DNA of 64,000 bases from Cyanobacteria bacterium TGS_CYA1. GTDB lineage: Bacteria; Cyanobacteriota; Vampirovibrionia; Obscuribacterales; Obscuribacteraceae. Every line of letters begins with the position of its first letter. Within the stretch, counting starts at the first letter, position 1. The stretch is taken from the NCBI GenBank assembly GCA_026129135.1, contig JAHCIQ010000001.1, positions 310,001 through 374,000 of the forward strand, written 5' to 3'. Positions 28,028-37,242 of the stretch are shown here, in pieces. A program made the translations under genes and the position numbers. Under the pieces are notes generated by a model, which was not told where the DNA came from, did no database searches, and saw only the letters and a list, made by a program, of their open reading frames with translations.

Positions 28028-29746
28028 ATGCGATATCCATGCCTGGCTTTTGATTATGACGGTACGCTTGCAATAGAAGGAAGATTGAGCGAAGAATTGC
28101 TTGAGAGGCTGGGGCAAGTAAAAGCTTCTGGACGGAGTCTCGTTCTTGTCACTGGACGAATATTGAAAGACCTGTATCGTGTTTTTCCAGAAGTCGACAT
28201 TTTTGACTATATCGTGGCTGAAAATGGGGCGGTGCTCTATTCGCCTTCTACCAGAATCAAAAAGCTTTTGTGCGATCCTATCCCGGCTGCTTTTTTGCGC
28301 AGTTTGGGTCAAAAGGGCGTGAATCCTGTAGATACGGGCAATGTAATAGTGGCAACCTGGCATCCAAATGAAAATTTGATTATCGAAGCCATTCACGAGT
28401 TTGGTCTTGATCTGCACATCTCATTCAATAAAGGTGCAGTCATGGTTCTTCCAGCCGGGGTAAACAAAGCCACTGGTCTTCAAGCGGCACTTGATCAGTT
28501 GGGTCATTCGGCACACAACACAATTGGCGTGGGAGATGGCGAAAATGATTTCGTTCTTTTAGACAAATGCGAATATGCAGTAGCAGTCGGAAATGCCTTG
28601 CCCGTTCTCAAAGATTTGGCTGACATTACTTTGTCAAAAGACAATGGACTTGGTGTCAAAGATTTCCTGGAAGAGTTTTTGCAAAACGATCAGATTGAGC
28701 AAGCCGAAGCTACAAGACACAGAATTTTAATTGGTTACGACCAGGCAAGCAACGAAGTCAAAATACCTTCTTATAATTGCAATATTCTGATTGCAGGTCC
28801 ATCGCAAAGTGGCAAATCGAGCGCTTGTATGGCATTGTTGAATCAGTTGGCAGGTAAAAGTTATCAGTTTTGTCTCATAGACCCCGAAGGCGAGTATGAC
28901 CAGGCACCACACAGTGTAATTGTTGGCAACGAACATTATGCTCCAGAAATGTCGGATATCCTGCGCTTATTAACGAATCCAACAAATAATGTAGTGGTCA
29001 ATCTGCTTGGTGTACCACTTAGTGAGCGTCCGAACTTTTTCGCTCAAATACATTCTTTGTTGCTTGAGCTCAGAAGAAAAAATGGCAGACCTCACTGGCT
29101 CGTTGTGGATGAAGCACATCATATGTTGCACCCTTACTGGAATTCGATTATAGAGCCTGGCTGGAGCGATCCGATTTCTTTCATTGCTGTCACGGTTGAC
29201 CCGCTTGAAATTTCAAATTCTGTTTTAAAACATGTCGATTTGCTTTTGTCAGTTGGAAGCAATCCCGTTTTGACTATGGACGACTTTGCTCGGGCACAAG
29301 AGTTGAAGCCTGTTTCGGATGCTTTCGAACCACTTGGTTATGGGCAGGCAGAAGCCTGGTTTTGCAGAGGTGAAAGAGATTCGAGAAGAATCAATTTGAT
29401 TGAGGCACCAATGTTGCACAGACGTCATTTGCGTAAATATGCCGAAGGCAATCTTGGTAGAGAAAGAAGTTTCTATTTCACCGGACCTCTGGGGAAACTG
29501 AAAATACGTTGTCAGAATCTTTTCTTGTTCATGCAGATAGGCGAAGGTCTCGATGATGAAACCTGGCTTTTTCATTTGCATAGAGGTGATTATTCAGCCT
29601 GGATCAAAGATGCCATACACGACCCTGAACTTGCGTCTGAAATTAAAGCAATTGAGAACGATAGCCAGATGTCGGCTGCAACAAGTCGTGAGCTGATTAG
29701 AAAATCAATCGAGAAAAGATATTCTTTACCAGTGAGACTTTTTTGA
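28028..29746 (+). CDS. HAD-family phosphatase fused to a HerA/DUF87-like P-loop ATPase
   Basis: 572 aa. Residues 1-215 are a Cof-type HAD phosphatase: nucleophile motif DYDGT (9-13), VTGR, and GDGEND (169-174). Residues about 235-430 are a P-loop ATPase with Walker A GPSQSGKSS (257-265), IDPEGEY and Walker B WLVVDEAHH (357-365). A conserved-looking C-terminal domain (about 460-572) contains RSFYFTGPLGKLKIR and DDETWLFHLHRGDYS. The fusion suggests a sugar-phosphate phosphatase controlled by, or controlling, an ATPase motor. Function unknown. AGAGG precedes the start. Confidence 0.75.
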   Translation: MRYPCLAFDYDGTLAIEGRLSEELLERLGQVKASGRSLVLVTGRILKDLYRVFPEVDIFDYIVAENGAVLYSPSTRIKKLLCDPIPAAFLRSLGQKGVNPVDTGNVIVATWHPNENLIIEAIHEFGLDLHISFNKGAVMVLPAGVNKATGLQAALDQLGHSAHNTIGVGDGENDFVLLDKCEYAVAVGNALPVLKDLADITLSKDNGLGVKDFLEEFLQNDQIEQAEATRHRILIGYDQASNEVKIPSYNCNILIAGPSQSGKSSACMALLNQLAGKSYQFCLIDPEGEYDQAPHSVIVGNEHYAPEMSDILRLLTNPTNNVVVNLLGVPLSERPNFFAQIHSLLLELRRKNGRPHWLVVDEAHHMLHPYWNSIIEPGWSDPISFIAVTVDPLEISNSVLKHVDLLLSVGSNPVLTMDDFARAQELKPVSDAFEPLGYGQAEAWFCRGERDSRRINLIEAPMLHRRHLRKYAEGNLGRERSFYFTGPLGKLKIRCQNLFLFMQIGEGLDDETWLFHLHRGDYSAWIKDAIHDPELASEIKAIENDSQMSAATSRELIRKSIEKRYSLPVRLF

Positions 29747-29748
29747 AT

Positions 29749-31080
29749 TTATTGGGTCGTATCTTTAGGTTTTAGCGAAGCCAGATACTCGGCTAGCATC
29801 TTGGTTTCGGCCTCATTGCCAGCAAAGGGAGGCATAATTCCTTTGTATGGATTCTCGTCGTTTTTAGGATCCATCATTTTCAAGAAGGAAACGATAGACT
29901 CCTGGTCGCGATCTCCAATTAGCTTTTTGATGCTTCGATATCCGTCTACAGTATGACAGGCCATGCACTGATACTGGAATAATTTTTCACCGCATTGTTT
30001 AGATGAGGTTGGATCAGTATTCACATTAGCCCATTTAGCGTCAGTGAGAAAACCGTCCTGTCTGAGTTTTTCGACCTGACTTTTTCTAATTCCATTCGAA
30101 TACATGTAGCCATAAACTACATATGGTTTGCGCAACATTTCTCGCATCCACTCGGTGGTGCCAGTAGTGGCAAGTCCGCATGCCATGAAAAGCAAAGCAA
30201 TCTTGAATGTGAATCCTTTTGGGTTTAAATACGGTCCGAAGAAGGCGAATAATAGAACTGTTCCAGATAACACCAGACTCAAATATAGTGCGCGTGCCAG
30301 AACCGAAAAGTTTCCAACACCAGAAGACTGGATTCCGGTGAAAACAGTTTCAAGAGTGACTTGAGGCACCTGACTCAGATACCAGAGAGTAACTATCGGT
30401 CCCAGGAAGAATACTGGCAAAAGCCATTTTGAACAGAACTTGACCAGATATACGCGCAAGTCTTCGTCCTTGATTCTGGTTGCAGTAACCAGACCATACA
30501 TTCCAGCAATAGCGAACATGATGAAAAGGCGAATAAACAGCGATGGCAGATAGGTCTCGTTCAAGACTCCATGTAGCCAGTAATGCGAGTCGAGCCATTT
30601 GCCAGGCGTGAGCATGAAGGTGAGAATGCCATTAATAACTGCAAGCGTCATTACAGACATGAAGAAATACCACTTGGCTAAAAGCAGATGTTTTTCTTTG
30701 CTGATTTTGTCCCACGAATAATAATATGCAAACGCTGTTGCTAGCTCAGCTACGAAGAACAAATATTCAAGCGCCCATGCCAGAGTGAAACTTTGAATGA
30801 GCGAACCTGTCCCGTCTGGACTTACCAGACTGATTGAAAACCAGATGGCTACACCAGTTGCAGCTCCTGCCACAGTGGTGACCAGTATGAAAAAGCGCGA
30901 ATGCGATTTGACATAGGTGTAGATTCGCTCGTCGTTTCGCTTGTATGCGATCCATTCAATCAGAGCAAGGAAGGCGCCACCACCTACTGCAAAGTGTGAA
31001 AGGAAGATATGAATAATAGCGATAATCCCTATTACCCATGGTCCTCCGATTCCAGGAACGATCCAGATTGGATAATTCAT
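29749..31080 (-). CDS. Cytochrome bd-oxidase subunit I-like membrane protein with C-terminal haem c
   Basis: 443 aa. Roughly nine membrane helices carry CydA-like features (HIFLSHFAVGGG, YYYSWDKISKEKH, LTFMLTPGKW). They are followed by a periplasmic single-haem cytochrome c domain with CMACH (about 383) and a distal Met in IMPPFAG. The start at 31080 overlaps the cytochrome b stop (ATGA). With its neighbours it forms a hybrid quinol:acceptor complex. The bd Q-loop is not obvious, so it is more likely a quinol or cytochrome c electron carrier than a full oxidase. Last gene of a four-gene operon. Confidence 0.75.
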   Translation of the reverse strand: MNYPIWIVPGIGGPWVIGIIAIIHIFLSHFAVGGGAFLALIEWIAYKRNDERIYTYVKSHSRFFILVTTVAGAATGVAIWFSISLVSPDGTGSLIQSFTLAWALEYLFFVAELATAFAYYYSWDKISKEKHLLLAKWYFFMSVMTLAVINGILTFMLTPGKWLDSHYWLHGVLNETYLPSLFIRLFIMFAIAGMYGLVTATRIKDEDLRVYLVKFCSKWLLPVFFLGPIVTLWYLSQVPQVTLETVFTGIQSSGVGNFSVLARALYLSLVLSGTVLLFAFFGPYLNPKGFTFKIALLFMACGLATTGTTEWMREMLRKPYVVYGYMYSNGIRKSQVEKLRQDGFLTDAKWANVNTDPTSSKQCGEKLFQYQCMACHTVDGYRSIKKLIGDRDQESIVSFLKMMDPKNDENPYKGIMPPFAGNEAETKMLAEYLASLKPKDTTQ

Positions 31081-32162
31081 GACATAGCTCCCCAAACACT
31101 GAATATAACCATAAACAATACTGTGATGACCCCAAGTGCGGTGGCAAGGTCAGATTTGAGCTTAGACTCGCCGGTATCCCAGAATGGCACCGCGGCAAGT
31201 ATGCCAGCAAATATGGTCATTACGAGGATGCCGAAGAGTTCGCCTTCAATAGGTCCAATCATGGGTGGAACCAGTTTTAAAAATTGGAACATAGCAAGAA
31301 AATACCATTCAGGTTTTATTCCAATTGGTGCTGGAGCAAACGGGTCTGCTTCTGGACCTATTCCCCATGGTGCTAGCATGGTCAGGGCAAAGAGCAGGTT
31401 GCCAGCCAGGATCCAGACCAGAATATCTTTGAAAAAGAAATCAGGGAAAAACGGTTCGTATTTTTTCTCTTCATCTTCTTGCTTTGTAAAATCGCTCGGT
31501 TCAGACATTCCATGCGCTTGTACGATAGCTAAGTGAACGGATAAAAGACCCATCAACAGTATTGGTAACACAGACACGTGAATCGTAAAGAATCGCGACA
31601 GTGTAGACTGACCAATCGATGTTCCACCTCGCAGCATTGTGGCAATAATGTCACCGATTACAGGAACCTTGGAGGAAATGTCCAGCCCGATTTTGGTGGC
31701 GAAAAATGATACTTCGTCCCAGGGCAAAAGATAACCAGTAAATCCAAAACCAAGACATAAGACGAGTAGAACGACCCCAGTAAGCCATGTGAGCTCACGC
31801 GGTTTTCTATAAGCTTTCATAAAATAGGCGCTGAAAAAGTGGATGAATACTACAGCAATCATCAGGTTTGCTCCCCAGCTATGAAGTGACCTGATGAACC
31901 AGCCAAATTCCACTCCAGAGTTGATTTTCAAAATACTGGCATGAGCGGATGCGAGTTCGGGCACATAATAAACCATCAGCAAGATGCCGGTGACTATTTG
32001 CACCATTAAAAATAAGAGGCTGATGCCACCAAAGTAATACCATACAGAGTGCTTGTGTACTGGAACTCGTTTGTGCAGCGCAAGCTCGATTAGAGGCGAT
32101 GCATGCAGTCTGCGCTCCAGCCAGTAAAGTACTTTTCTTTTTTCGCGCTTGCCTATAAACAC
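31077..32162 (-). CDS. Cytochrome b (bc1/b6f-type) of a Rieske complex
   Basis: 361 aa in one chain, eight predicted helices. Haem-b ligand pairs are visible in helices B and D (SLHSWGANLMIAVVFIHFF is one; FTIHVSVLPI then SVHLAIVQAHG the other). The Qo-site PEWY motif occurs as IKPEWYFLAMF. The starting GTG has GGAGACC upstream. The intact, non-split form with the PEWY variant is of the b6f/low-potential type. It lies between the Rieske gene (21 bp) and the haem-c bd-like gene (overlap). Confidence 0.9.
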   Translation of the reverse strand: MFIGKREKRKVLYWLERRLHASPLIELALHKRVPVHKHSVWYYFGGISLLFLMVQIVTGILLMVYYVPELASAHASILKINSGVEFGWFIRSLHSWGANLMIAVVFIHFFSAYFMKAYRKPRELTWLTGVVLLVLCLGFGFTGYLLPWDEVSFFATKIGLDISSKVPVIGDIIATMLRGGTSIGQSTLSRFFTIHVSVLPILLMGLLSVHLAIVQAHGMSEPSDFTKQEDEEKKYEPFFPDFFFKDILVWILAGNLLFALTMLAPWGIGPEADPFAPAPIGIKPEWYFLAMFQFLKLVPPMIGPIEGELFGILVMTIFAGILAAVPFWDTGESKLKSDLATALGVITVLFMVIFSVWGAMS

Positions 32163-32183
32163 GACAGGTCTCCTTTTAATGCG

Positions 32184-32657
32184 CTACGCGTTAGATATGA
32201 TCACGCGATCGTTCACGATATCAACCTTGAGCGCCATGAGCGGCTTGGGCGGAGGACCAGCCACGTTTTTTCCAGAATCAGGGTCGTATGCTCCGCCGTG
32301 GCATGCACACCAGATTTTATTTTTTTCTTTGCGATATTGAACAGTACAACCAAGGTGAGTGCACACAGCTTTAAAAGCGTGAAAATCTCCCTGGGTAGTA
32401 TGAATAACTAGAGCAGGCGTACTGCCGAACTTGAAGTTTTTACCGGAACCTGCTGGAAAATCAGATACTTTTCCAATATCCAGACTGGCAATCTTTGACG
32501 ATGCGTCTTCTTCGCCATTCGGGCAGAGATAGCGATACACTGGATATAGTGTCATGCCTCCCCAGAGTAGTGCAAATCCGCCTACTGCCGTTTTTACGAA
32601 AGTAGCTCGCCCTATCTTTTTGTCGCCGTCTATTATTTCTATTTCTTCATCAGACAT
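32184..32657 (-). CDS. Rieske [2Fe-2S] protein
   Basis: 157 aa with one N-terminal membrane anchor (about 22-42). The cluster-binding loops are CTHLGC (about 111-116) and CACHGGAYDPDSGK (about 130), followed by GPPPKPL. It takes electrons from quinol at the Qo site of the adjacent cytochrome b. The N-terminus is acidic and lacks a twin-arginine pair. Confidence 0.92.
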   Translation of the reverse strand: MSDEEIEIIDGDKKIGRATFVKTAVGGFALLWGGMTLYPVYRYLCPNGEEDASSKIASLDIGKVSDFPAGSGKNFKFGSTPALVIHTTQGDFHAFKAVCTHLGCTVQYRKEKNKIWCACHGGAYDPDSGKNVAGPPPKPLMALKVDIVNDRVIISNA

Positions 32658-32669
32658 GGTCAGTCTACC

Positions 32670-33812
32670 TTAACTGTTTGAGTGTGATTGCGTGGGATTG
32701 TTGTGTGTAACTGTTTTCACCAGCCAGACCAGATAAACAATCAGTCCAACGGCAGAAAGAACGAAAATTCCAAGCAAGTCCCATTGCGGTTCTACGCTCA
32801 ATTTTTCTGGTTGAACGAAGGGAGCTGCCATCGCACTCCTGAGAAAGTGGCGACTGATTACCATTGTGAGCACCACAAGAAATGCCGTATGCATGGTCGA
32901 TTTCAGAAACTTGACGCTGCCCGAATTGGATGCGCTGAATCCAAGTATTATAGATATTACAGCTAGTGCTATAGAGCTTATGAATACATAAGACATTAGG
33001 CTATTGCCGCTCATGAATTGTTCGCGGATTTCTTGTGGGAGAGAAAAGAGGAAGTGAAATCCGATGGCAATTTGCAAAGTAGAAACAATACTGTAGACCA
33101 ACGATCCTTTTTTGATCATCCAGTCGGCTTGTTCAGGATCGCGCTCTTTTTTACGTGTCCCCAGAAAACCAATAAAGAGTCCGGTCATCGCAATACTCGA
33201 GAAGAAGAAGTGCAAGAAGCGCGGTATCTGTTGTTTGTCACCAAGGAAGAAATTTAAACCGTTTGGTGAATGCTTGTACATTTCAGCCCATTTTTCTGGA
33301 TGCAACATCAAATGCATATTGCTTGAAATAATGAATCCAATGAGCAGAAAAAGACAGAATGACACGAATAATGTAGCGGCAATCGCCAGTCCGTTTTCTT
33401 TTTGAGAATCGTCATTGAATAGTTTGTATATGACGAAATAACATCCGTAATATGCGACTATCAATAAGACGATAATGCCGATCCAGCAGCCAGCCATCAA
33501 AATTGATGATGTATAAAAAAGCGGACCGTATAAAAGTTGTAAGAATAAAAGCGGAACAATTCCTTGTGTAATCGTAAATGACACGAATACAGGTAGAGTC
33601 TGTGCTAGTTCTCTTGCCGAGCGATACATTGGGCTATCTGGCTTGGGACCTGCTTTGAGGAACATGGCTGCTGCCATCAATGTGCCACCCAGGACAATAT
33701 TCATGGGTAGTACGTGCAAGTAGAAGCCCAGAACCAAAAGAACATTTAAAAGCCACAATGGTGCCGGCAGGGGCAGTGGTTGATAACTGGGAATTATATG
33801 TGTTAAGTCCAT
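32670..33812 (-). CDS. Cytochrome bd subunit I-like polytopic membrane protein
   Basis: 380 aa, about nine helices, a diverged relative of the bd-like protein at the other end of the operon but without a haem c domain. Conserved-looking His residues lie in LGFYLHVLPMNIVLGG, SNMHLMLHPEKW, IPRFLHFFF and IGFHFLFSLP. It is the first gene of the operon; together the four genes would form a Rieske/b complex with two bd-like subunits. Its exact role is unknown. Confidence 0.68.
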   Translation of the reverse strand: MDLTHIIPSYQPLPLPAPLWLLNVLLVLGFYLHVLPMNIVLGGTLMAAAMFLKAGPKPDSPMYRSARELAQTLPVFVSFTITQGIVPLLFLQLLYGPLFYTSSILMAGCWIGIIVLLIVAYYGCYFVIYKLFNDDSQKENGLAIAATLFVSFCLFLLIGFIISSNMHLMLHPEKWAEMYKHSPNGLNFFLGDKQQIPRFLHFFFSSIAMTGLFIGFLGTRKKERDPEQADWMIKKGSLVYSIVSTLQIAIGFHFLFSLPQEIREQFMSGNSLMSYVFISSIALAVISIILGFSASNSGSVKFLKSTMHTAFLVVLTMVISRHFLRSAMAAPFVQPEKLSVEPQWDLLGIFVLSAVGLIVYLVWLVKTVTHNNPTQSHSNS

Positions 33813-33897
33813 TTGGGATGCCTTGTAGTCGTTAGGACAAGGCTAAAATAACCGAGCCTCTTTTTGATCGACTCAAAGAAGTATCTTTGTTTTGCGG

Positions 33898-33915
33898 CTC
33901 ATCCTAAAGAATGAG
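33898..33915 (-). promoter_or_regulatory. Operator before the Rieske/cytochrome b operon
   Basis: On the minus strand CTCATTC-TTTA-GGATGAG, 13 of 14 arm positions symmetric. It is centred 94 bp before the start at 33812 and overlaps the stop codon of the P-type ATPase gene. A clear -10 at 21 bp is lacking; GATACT lies 12 bp away and TTATTT about 48 bp away. Confidence 0.6.
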
Positions 33916-36529
33916 TGCGCCTCAAGACGTATTTACGTGTTTCGTCCAGCAGGACAATGATTGGGATGAAACTAAGTGCAAACATGATTTCGGGAATACT
34001 TAGAGGCATAGTGTTAAAAAGTCTTTGCAATACTGGAACGTACATGAGCAAACACAAAAGACCTACTTCGAAAAGAATTCCAGCCAAGATCATTTTGTTA
34101 TTGAAAAATCCGATTTGGAACAAGGAGCGGGTATTAGTGCGACAACAAAAAACAGCTCCAATTTGACATGCCACCACTCCAGTCAAAGTCATTGTGGTGG
34201 CATGACTCCAGGCCACACTTCCTTCTGGTGCAAGGGGGAAATTGGGCCAGCCATTCAACCAGTTGGAGAAGAAGTAGCACATCATTGCAGCAACAGCTTC
34301 AATAAGTCCATACCAGAGCAGAGCCTTGCACAAAAGATTTTTCGAAAGCAACGAAGTGCTGCGCTCGCGCGGAGGGTCTTGCATGACAGAGGGCTCGGAT
34401 TGATCCGCACCAAGAGCAATGGCAGGCAACATGTCAGTTCCAAGATCAATGGATAAGACCTGCATGACTGTGAGTGGCATTGGTATCAGTCCGCCTGAAA
34501 AGAGCATAGCCGCAAACGGAACAGCTTCAGCCATATTGCTGTTGAAAACATACACGGCGAATTTTTTGATATTTTCGTAAACTGTTCTACCCTCTTCTAT
34601 AGCGTTCACGATTGAAGCAAAATTGTCGTCGAGCAAAATAATGTCAGCTGCTTCGCGTGCTACGTCCGTTCCTCCTTTACCCATTGCAATGCCTATGTCT
34701 GCTTGTTTGAGAGCTGGACCGTCATTGACACCATCTCCTGTGACAGCAACGATTTTTCCAGCTTTCTGAAATGCTGAAACGATTTTCAGTTTATGCTCCG
34801 GATTTGCTCGGGCAAAAATCAGATTTTCTTTATTGCAAAGTGCTTCAAGTAATTCCTGGTCAGACATGGTGTCTAGCTTGGCACCATTAATCACCTGAGC
34901 ATTTTCTTTTATGATACCTGTTTTGAGAGCTATCGCTTTTGCTGTGACTTCGTGATCTCCTGTGATCATTGCAACTTGAATACCAGCCTGGTCACAACGT
35001 TTCATAGCTGACGCTATTTCCTTGCGTGGTGGGTCTTGCATTGCAAGTAGCCCAACAAAGGACAGATTTTGCTCGAAATCCTCCTTTAACTGGTTGCATT
35101 CGCGGTTAGCAAACGCGAGCAAGCGCAATCCACTCTTTGCATAACTTAGAATTGCATTCTCTATTTTTTCTTTGATTTCAGTTGTAAGTTCTTGCTTTTC
35201 GCCATTACTCATATAGTGATGGCATTTTTCTAGAATGGATTCAGGGGATCCTTTCGCCATAATGAAGAATTTGTCGCTTCCGTTTATTTGGTGAGCAGTG
35301 CTCATCATTTTTCGATTTGAATCAAATGGTTCTTCGTGCACTTTTTTAGAGTTCGAAAGAGTTGAATCAAGTTCAAGACCAAATAGCTCGGCAGCCTGTA
35401 AAATTGCAGTTTCAGTAGGATCGCCGATAAAATGTCCACTTTTTTTGTGCGCGTTATTGCAAAAAATGCCAGCAGTGAAGAGCGCTTTGAAATCTGGATT
35501 ACTCAAACTGTGTGAATCGAATTTGTTCTGATTCATTTCTTGGCTTTTATTTATTGTCCAGACTTCGACCACTTTCATCTTGTTTTCGGTCAGTGTGCCA
35601 GTTTTGTCTGTACAGATTACATTTGTGCATCCAAGTGCTTCGACACAGGATAAACGTTTTACCAGGGCATGTCTTTTAGCCATTTTTTTAACAGCCAGTG
35701 CCAGAGATAAAGTTACTGTGGGCACCATCCCTTCTGGAACGAATGCGACAATCATTCCCATCGCAAAAATAAAAGCTTGTTCTGGAGCGCTTTTGGTCAA
35801 GGTACAGGCAAGAACGAACATCAAAATGCCAATGGCGCATGCAAGTTTGCTCACTGTTCTTGCCACTCTTTTCATTTCTAATTGTAAGGGACTGGGGCGA
35901 TCTGCAATGGTTTGAGTAAGGTGAGCGATTTTTCCAAATCTGGTGCTGTGTCCGGTCGCAAAAACCAGTGCTTGAGCGTGTCCTGAAATGACAGTGGTGC
36001 CAGCCCAAATTTTATTGTCTTTATTGAGCTCTTTTAAAATTGCTTGCGATTCTCCAGTCAAAGTAGACTCGTCTACCATCAGTTTGTCGCATTCGATAAG
36101 GTGGCAGTCTGCCGGAATTTTTGCACCTTCTTCCAAGATGACCACGTCTTGGGGAACCACGTTTACTGACTCGATTTGTGTTTCACATTCGTCCCTCAAT
36201 ACTGTAGTAGTTTCTGGAAGGAGTGATTTCAGTGCTGCAGTTGCGCGAAAAGCACTATATTCCTGGAAGAAGCTGAAACTACCATTGATGATGTTTACCA
36301 GCCATATGGCAATGGCAATTTGAGGCATTCCGGCAAAAAATCCTATGAATCCACCCAGCCAGAGCAATAAAGCCATAGTGTGGAAAAAATTTTCTTTCAC
36401 TAGTTTCCACCAGGAAATTCTGGTTTCAACTGAAATAGTATTCAAACCGTGACGGCTCAAACGAATTTGAGCCTGGCAAGAAGTGAGACCTTTTGCATTC
36501 AGGTCGATTGAGTTTCGCGCATGAGTCAC
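33899..36529 (-). CDS. P-type cation-transporting ATPase (second copy)
   Basis: About 876 aa. N-terminal cation-ATPase domain, DESTLTGES loop, phosphorylation motif ICTDKTGTLTENKM, hinge TGDGVNDGPALKQADIGIAMG, C-terminal helices. The M4 region reads FVPEGMVPTVTLSLALA and M6 has SIDLGTDMLPAIALG, closer to the Na+/K+-ATPase-like P2C pattern than to the pump at 16315-19023. The GTG start at 36529 (AAGGA upstream) is preferred to the in-frame start at 36607, which would place the operator against the coding region. Substrate unproven (Na+ or K+ possible). Confidence 0.87.
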   Translation of the reverse strand: MTHARNSIDLNAKGLTSCQAQIRLSRHGLNTISVETRISWWKLVKENFFHTMALLLWLGGFIGFFAGMPQIAIAIWLVNIINGSFSFFQEYSAFRATAALKSLLPETTTVLRDECETQIESVNVVPQDVVILEEGAKIPADCHLIECDKLMVDESTLTGESQAILKELNKDNKIWAGTTVISGHAQALVFATGHSTRFGKIAHLTQTIADRPSPLQLEMKRVARTVSKLACAIGILMFVLACTLTKSAPEQAFIFAMGMIVAFVPEGMVPTVTLSLALAVKKMAKRHALVKRLSCVEALGCTNVICTDKTGTLTENKMKVVEVWTINKSQEMNQNKFDSHSLSNPDFKALFTAGIFCNNAHKKSGHFIGDPTETAILQAAELFGLELDSTLSNSKKVHEEPFDSNRKMMSTAHQINGSDKFFIMAKGSPESILEKCHHYMSNGEKQELTTEIKEKIENAILSYAKSGLRLLAFANRECNQLKEDFEQNLSFVGLLAMQDPPRKEIASAMKRCDQAGIQVAMITGDHEVTAKAIALKTGIIKENAQVINGAKLDTMSDQELLEALCNKENLIFARANPEHKLKIVSAFQKAGKIVAVTGDGVNDGPALKQADIGIAMGKGGTDVAREAADIILLDDNFASIVNAIEEGRTVYENIKKFAVYVFNSNMAEAVPFAAMLFSGGLIPMPLTVMQVLSIDLGTDMLPAIALGADQSEPSVMQDPPRERSTSLLSKNLLCKALLWYGLIEAVAAMMCYFFSNWLNGWPNFPLAPEGSVAWSHATTMTLTGVVACQIGAVFCCRTNTRSLFQIGFFNNKMILAGILFEVGLLCLLMYVPVLQRLFNTMPLSIPEIMFALSFIPIIVLLDETRKYVLRRTHSLG

Positions 36530-36609
36530 TTTTTTGTTCCTTGATTTCAATCGTAAGTTCACAAAGCAATTTTGTTGACCTCCTGCGGGGTGATCAATGA
36601 AGAACACTG

Positions 36610-36654
36610 CTCATACCTTGGAATGAGGTTTGAGCAGTGTTTGTTTTTTATACT
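36610..36654 (+). promoter_or_regulatory. Operator-promoter module of the TPR-like gene
   Basis: CTCATAC-CTTG-GAATGAG (36610-36627), then 21 bp, then TATACT (36649-36654). The ATG at 36661 comes six bases after the hexamer, so the transcript is probably leaderless. The operator is also 89 bp before the ATPase start on the other strand. Confidence 0.7.
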
Positions 36655-36660
36655 CGTTGT

Positions 36661-37242
36661 ATGAAAATCAAATCTACTATCATAGTTCTTGCTCTTTCTC
36701 TCTTGTTTGCAAGCGTGCCACTTTGCTCTGAGGCTCGAACACCTTCGTGTTCTGCTACCTGGTACGAGTTATACAATCGCGCAACTGACGAGTTTGATGC
36801 CCAAAACTACGCTGATGCAGAAAATATTGCTCATGAGGCTATGCATGCTTGTGGAGATAGTTTTTGTCAATCATTCTTGACTTTAGATTTGCTTGAGACA
36901 GCTGCTGAAAGACAGTCGAATTACAAACGTGCCGAAAAATATCTGGTACAGTCTTTGCAGCTTTTGAAGAGAAATAATTTTATGCCAAGACGTATTTTGG
37001 GTCTGGTATATCTAAAAATGGCGATGGTCAATTATTACAAAAAAGACTATCATAGAGCCGGATTTTATGCGCTTTTAGCTGTTCCAGCCCTGGAAGAAAG
37101 CTGTGAAGAAGAAGAGTATTCGGTTATAAGTGCGAATAAAGCAGAGCAGATTAAACACAAAACCCAACGCATATTACGGTTCAAAAGAAACGCTCATAAG
37201 ACTGGAGCAAACAGTCTCAAAAGCCTAGATTTTGACGGTTAA
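36661..37242 (+). CDS. Secreted TPR-like repeat protein
   Basis: 193 aa. Signal peptide MKIKSTIIVLALSLLFASVP, predicted cleavage near SEA, then helical repeats: DEFDAQNYADAENIAHEA, YKRAEKYLVQSLQLL and YHRAGFYALLAVPALEE are TPR-like pairs. There are several Cys residues in the first repeat (periplasmic disulfides possible). Binding partner unknown. No Shine-Dalgarno; the start is six bases from the -10. The 3' end overlaps ppsA by 18 bp. Confidence 0.65.
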   Translation: MKIKSTIIVLALSLLFASVPLCSEARTPSCSATWYELYNRATDEFDAQNYADAENIAHEAMHACGDSFCQSFLTLDLLETAAERQSNYKRAEKYLVQSLQLLKRNNFMPRRILGLVYLKMAMVNYYKKDYHRAGFYALLAVPALEESCEEEEYSVISANKAEQIKHKTQRILRFKRNAHKTGANSLKSLDFDG

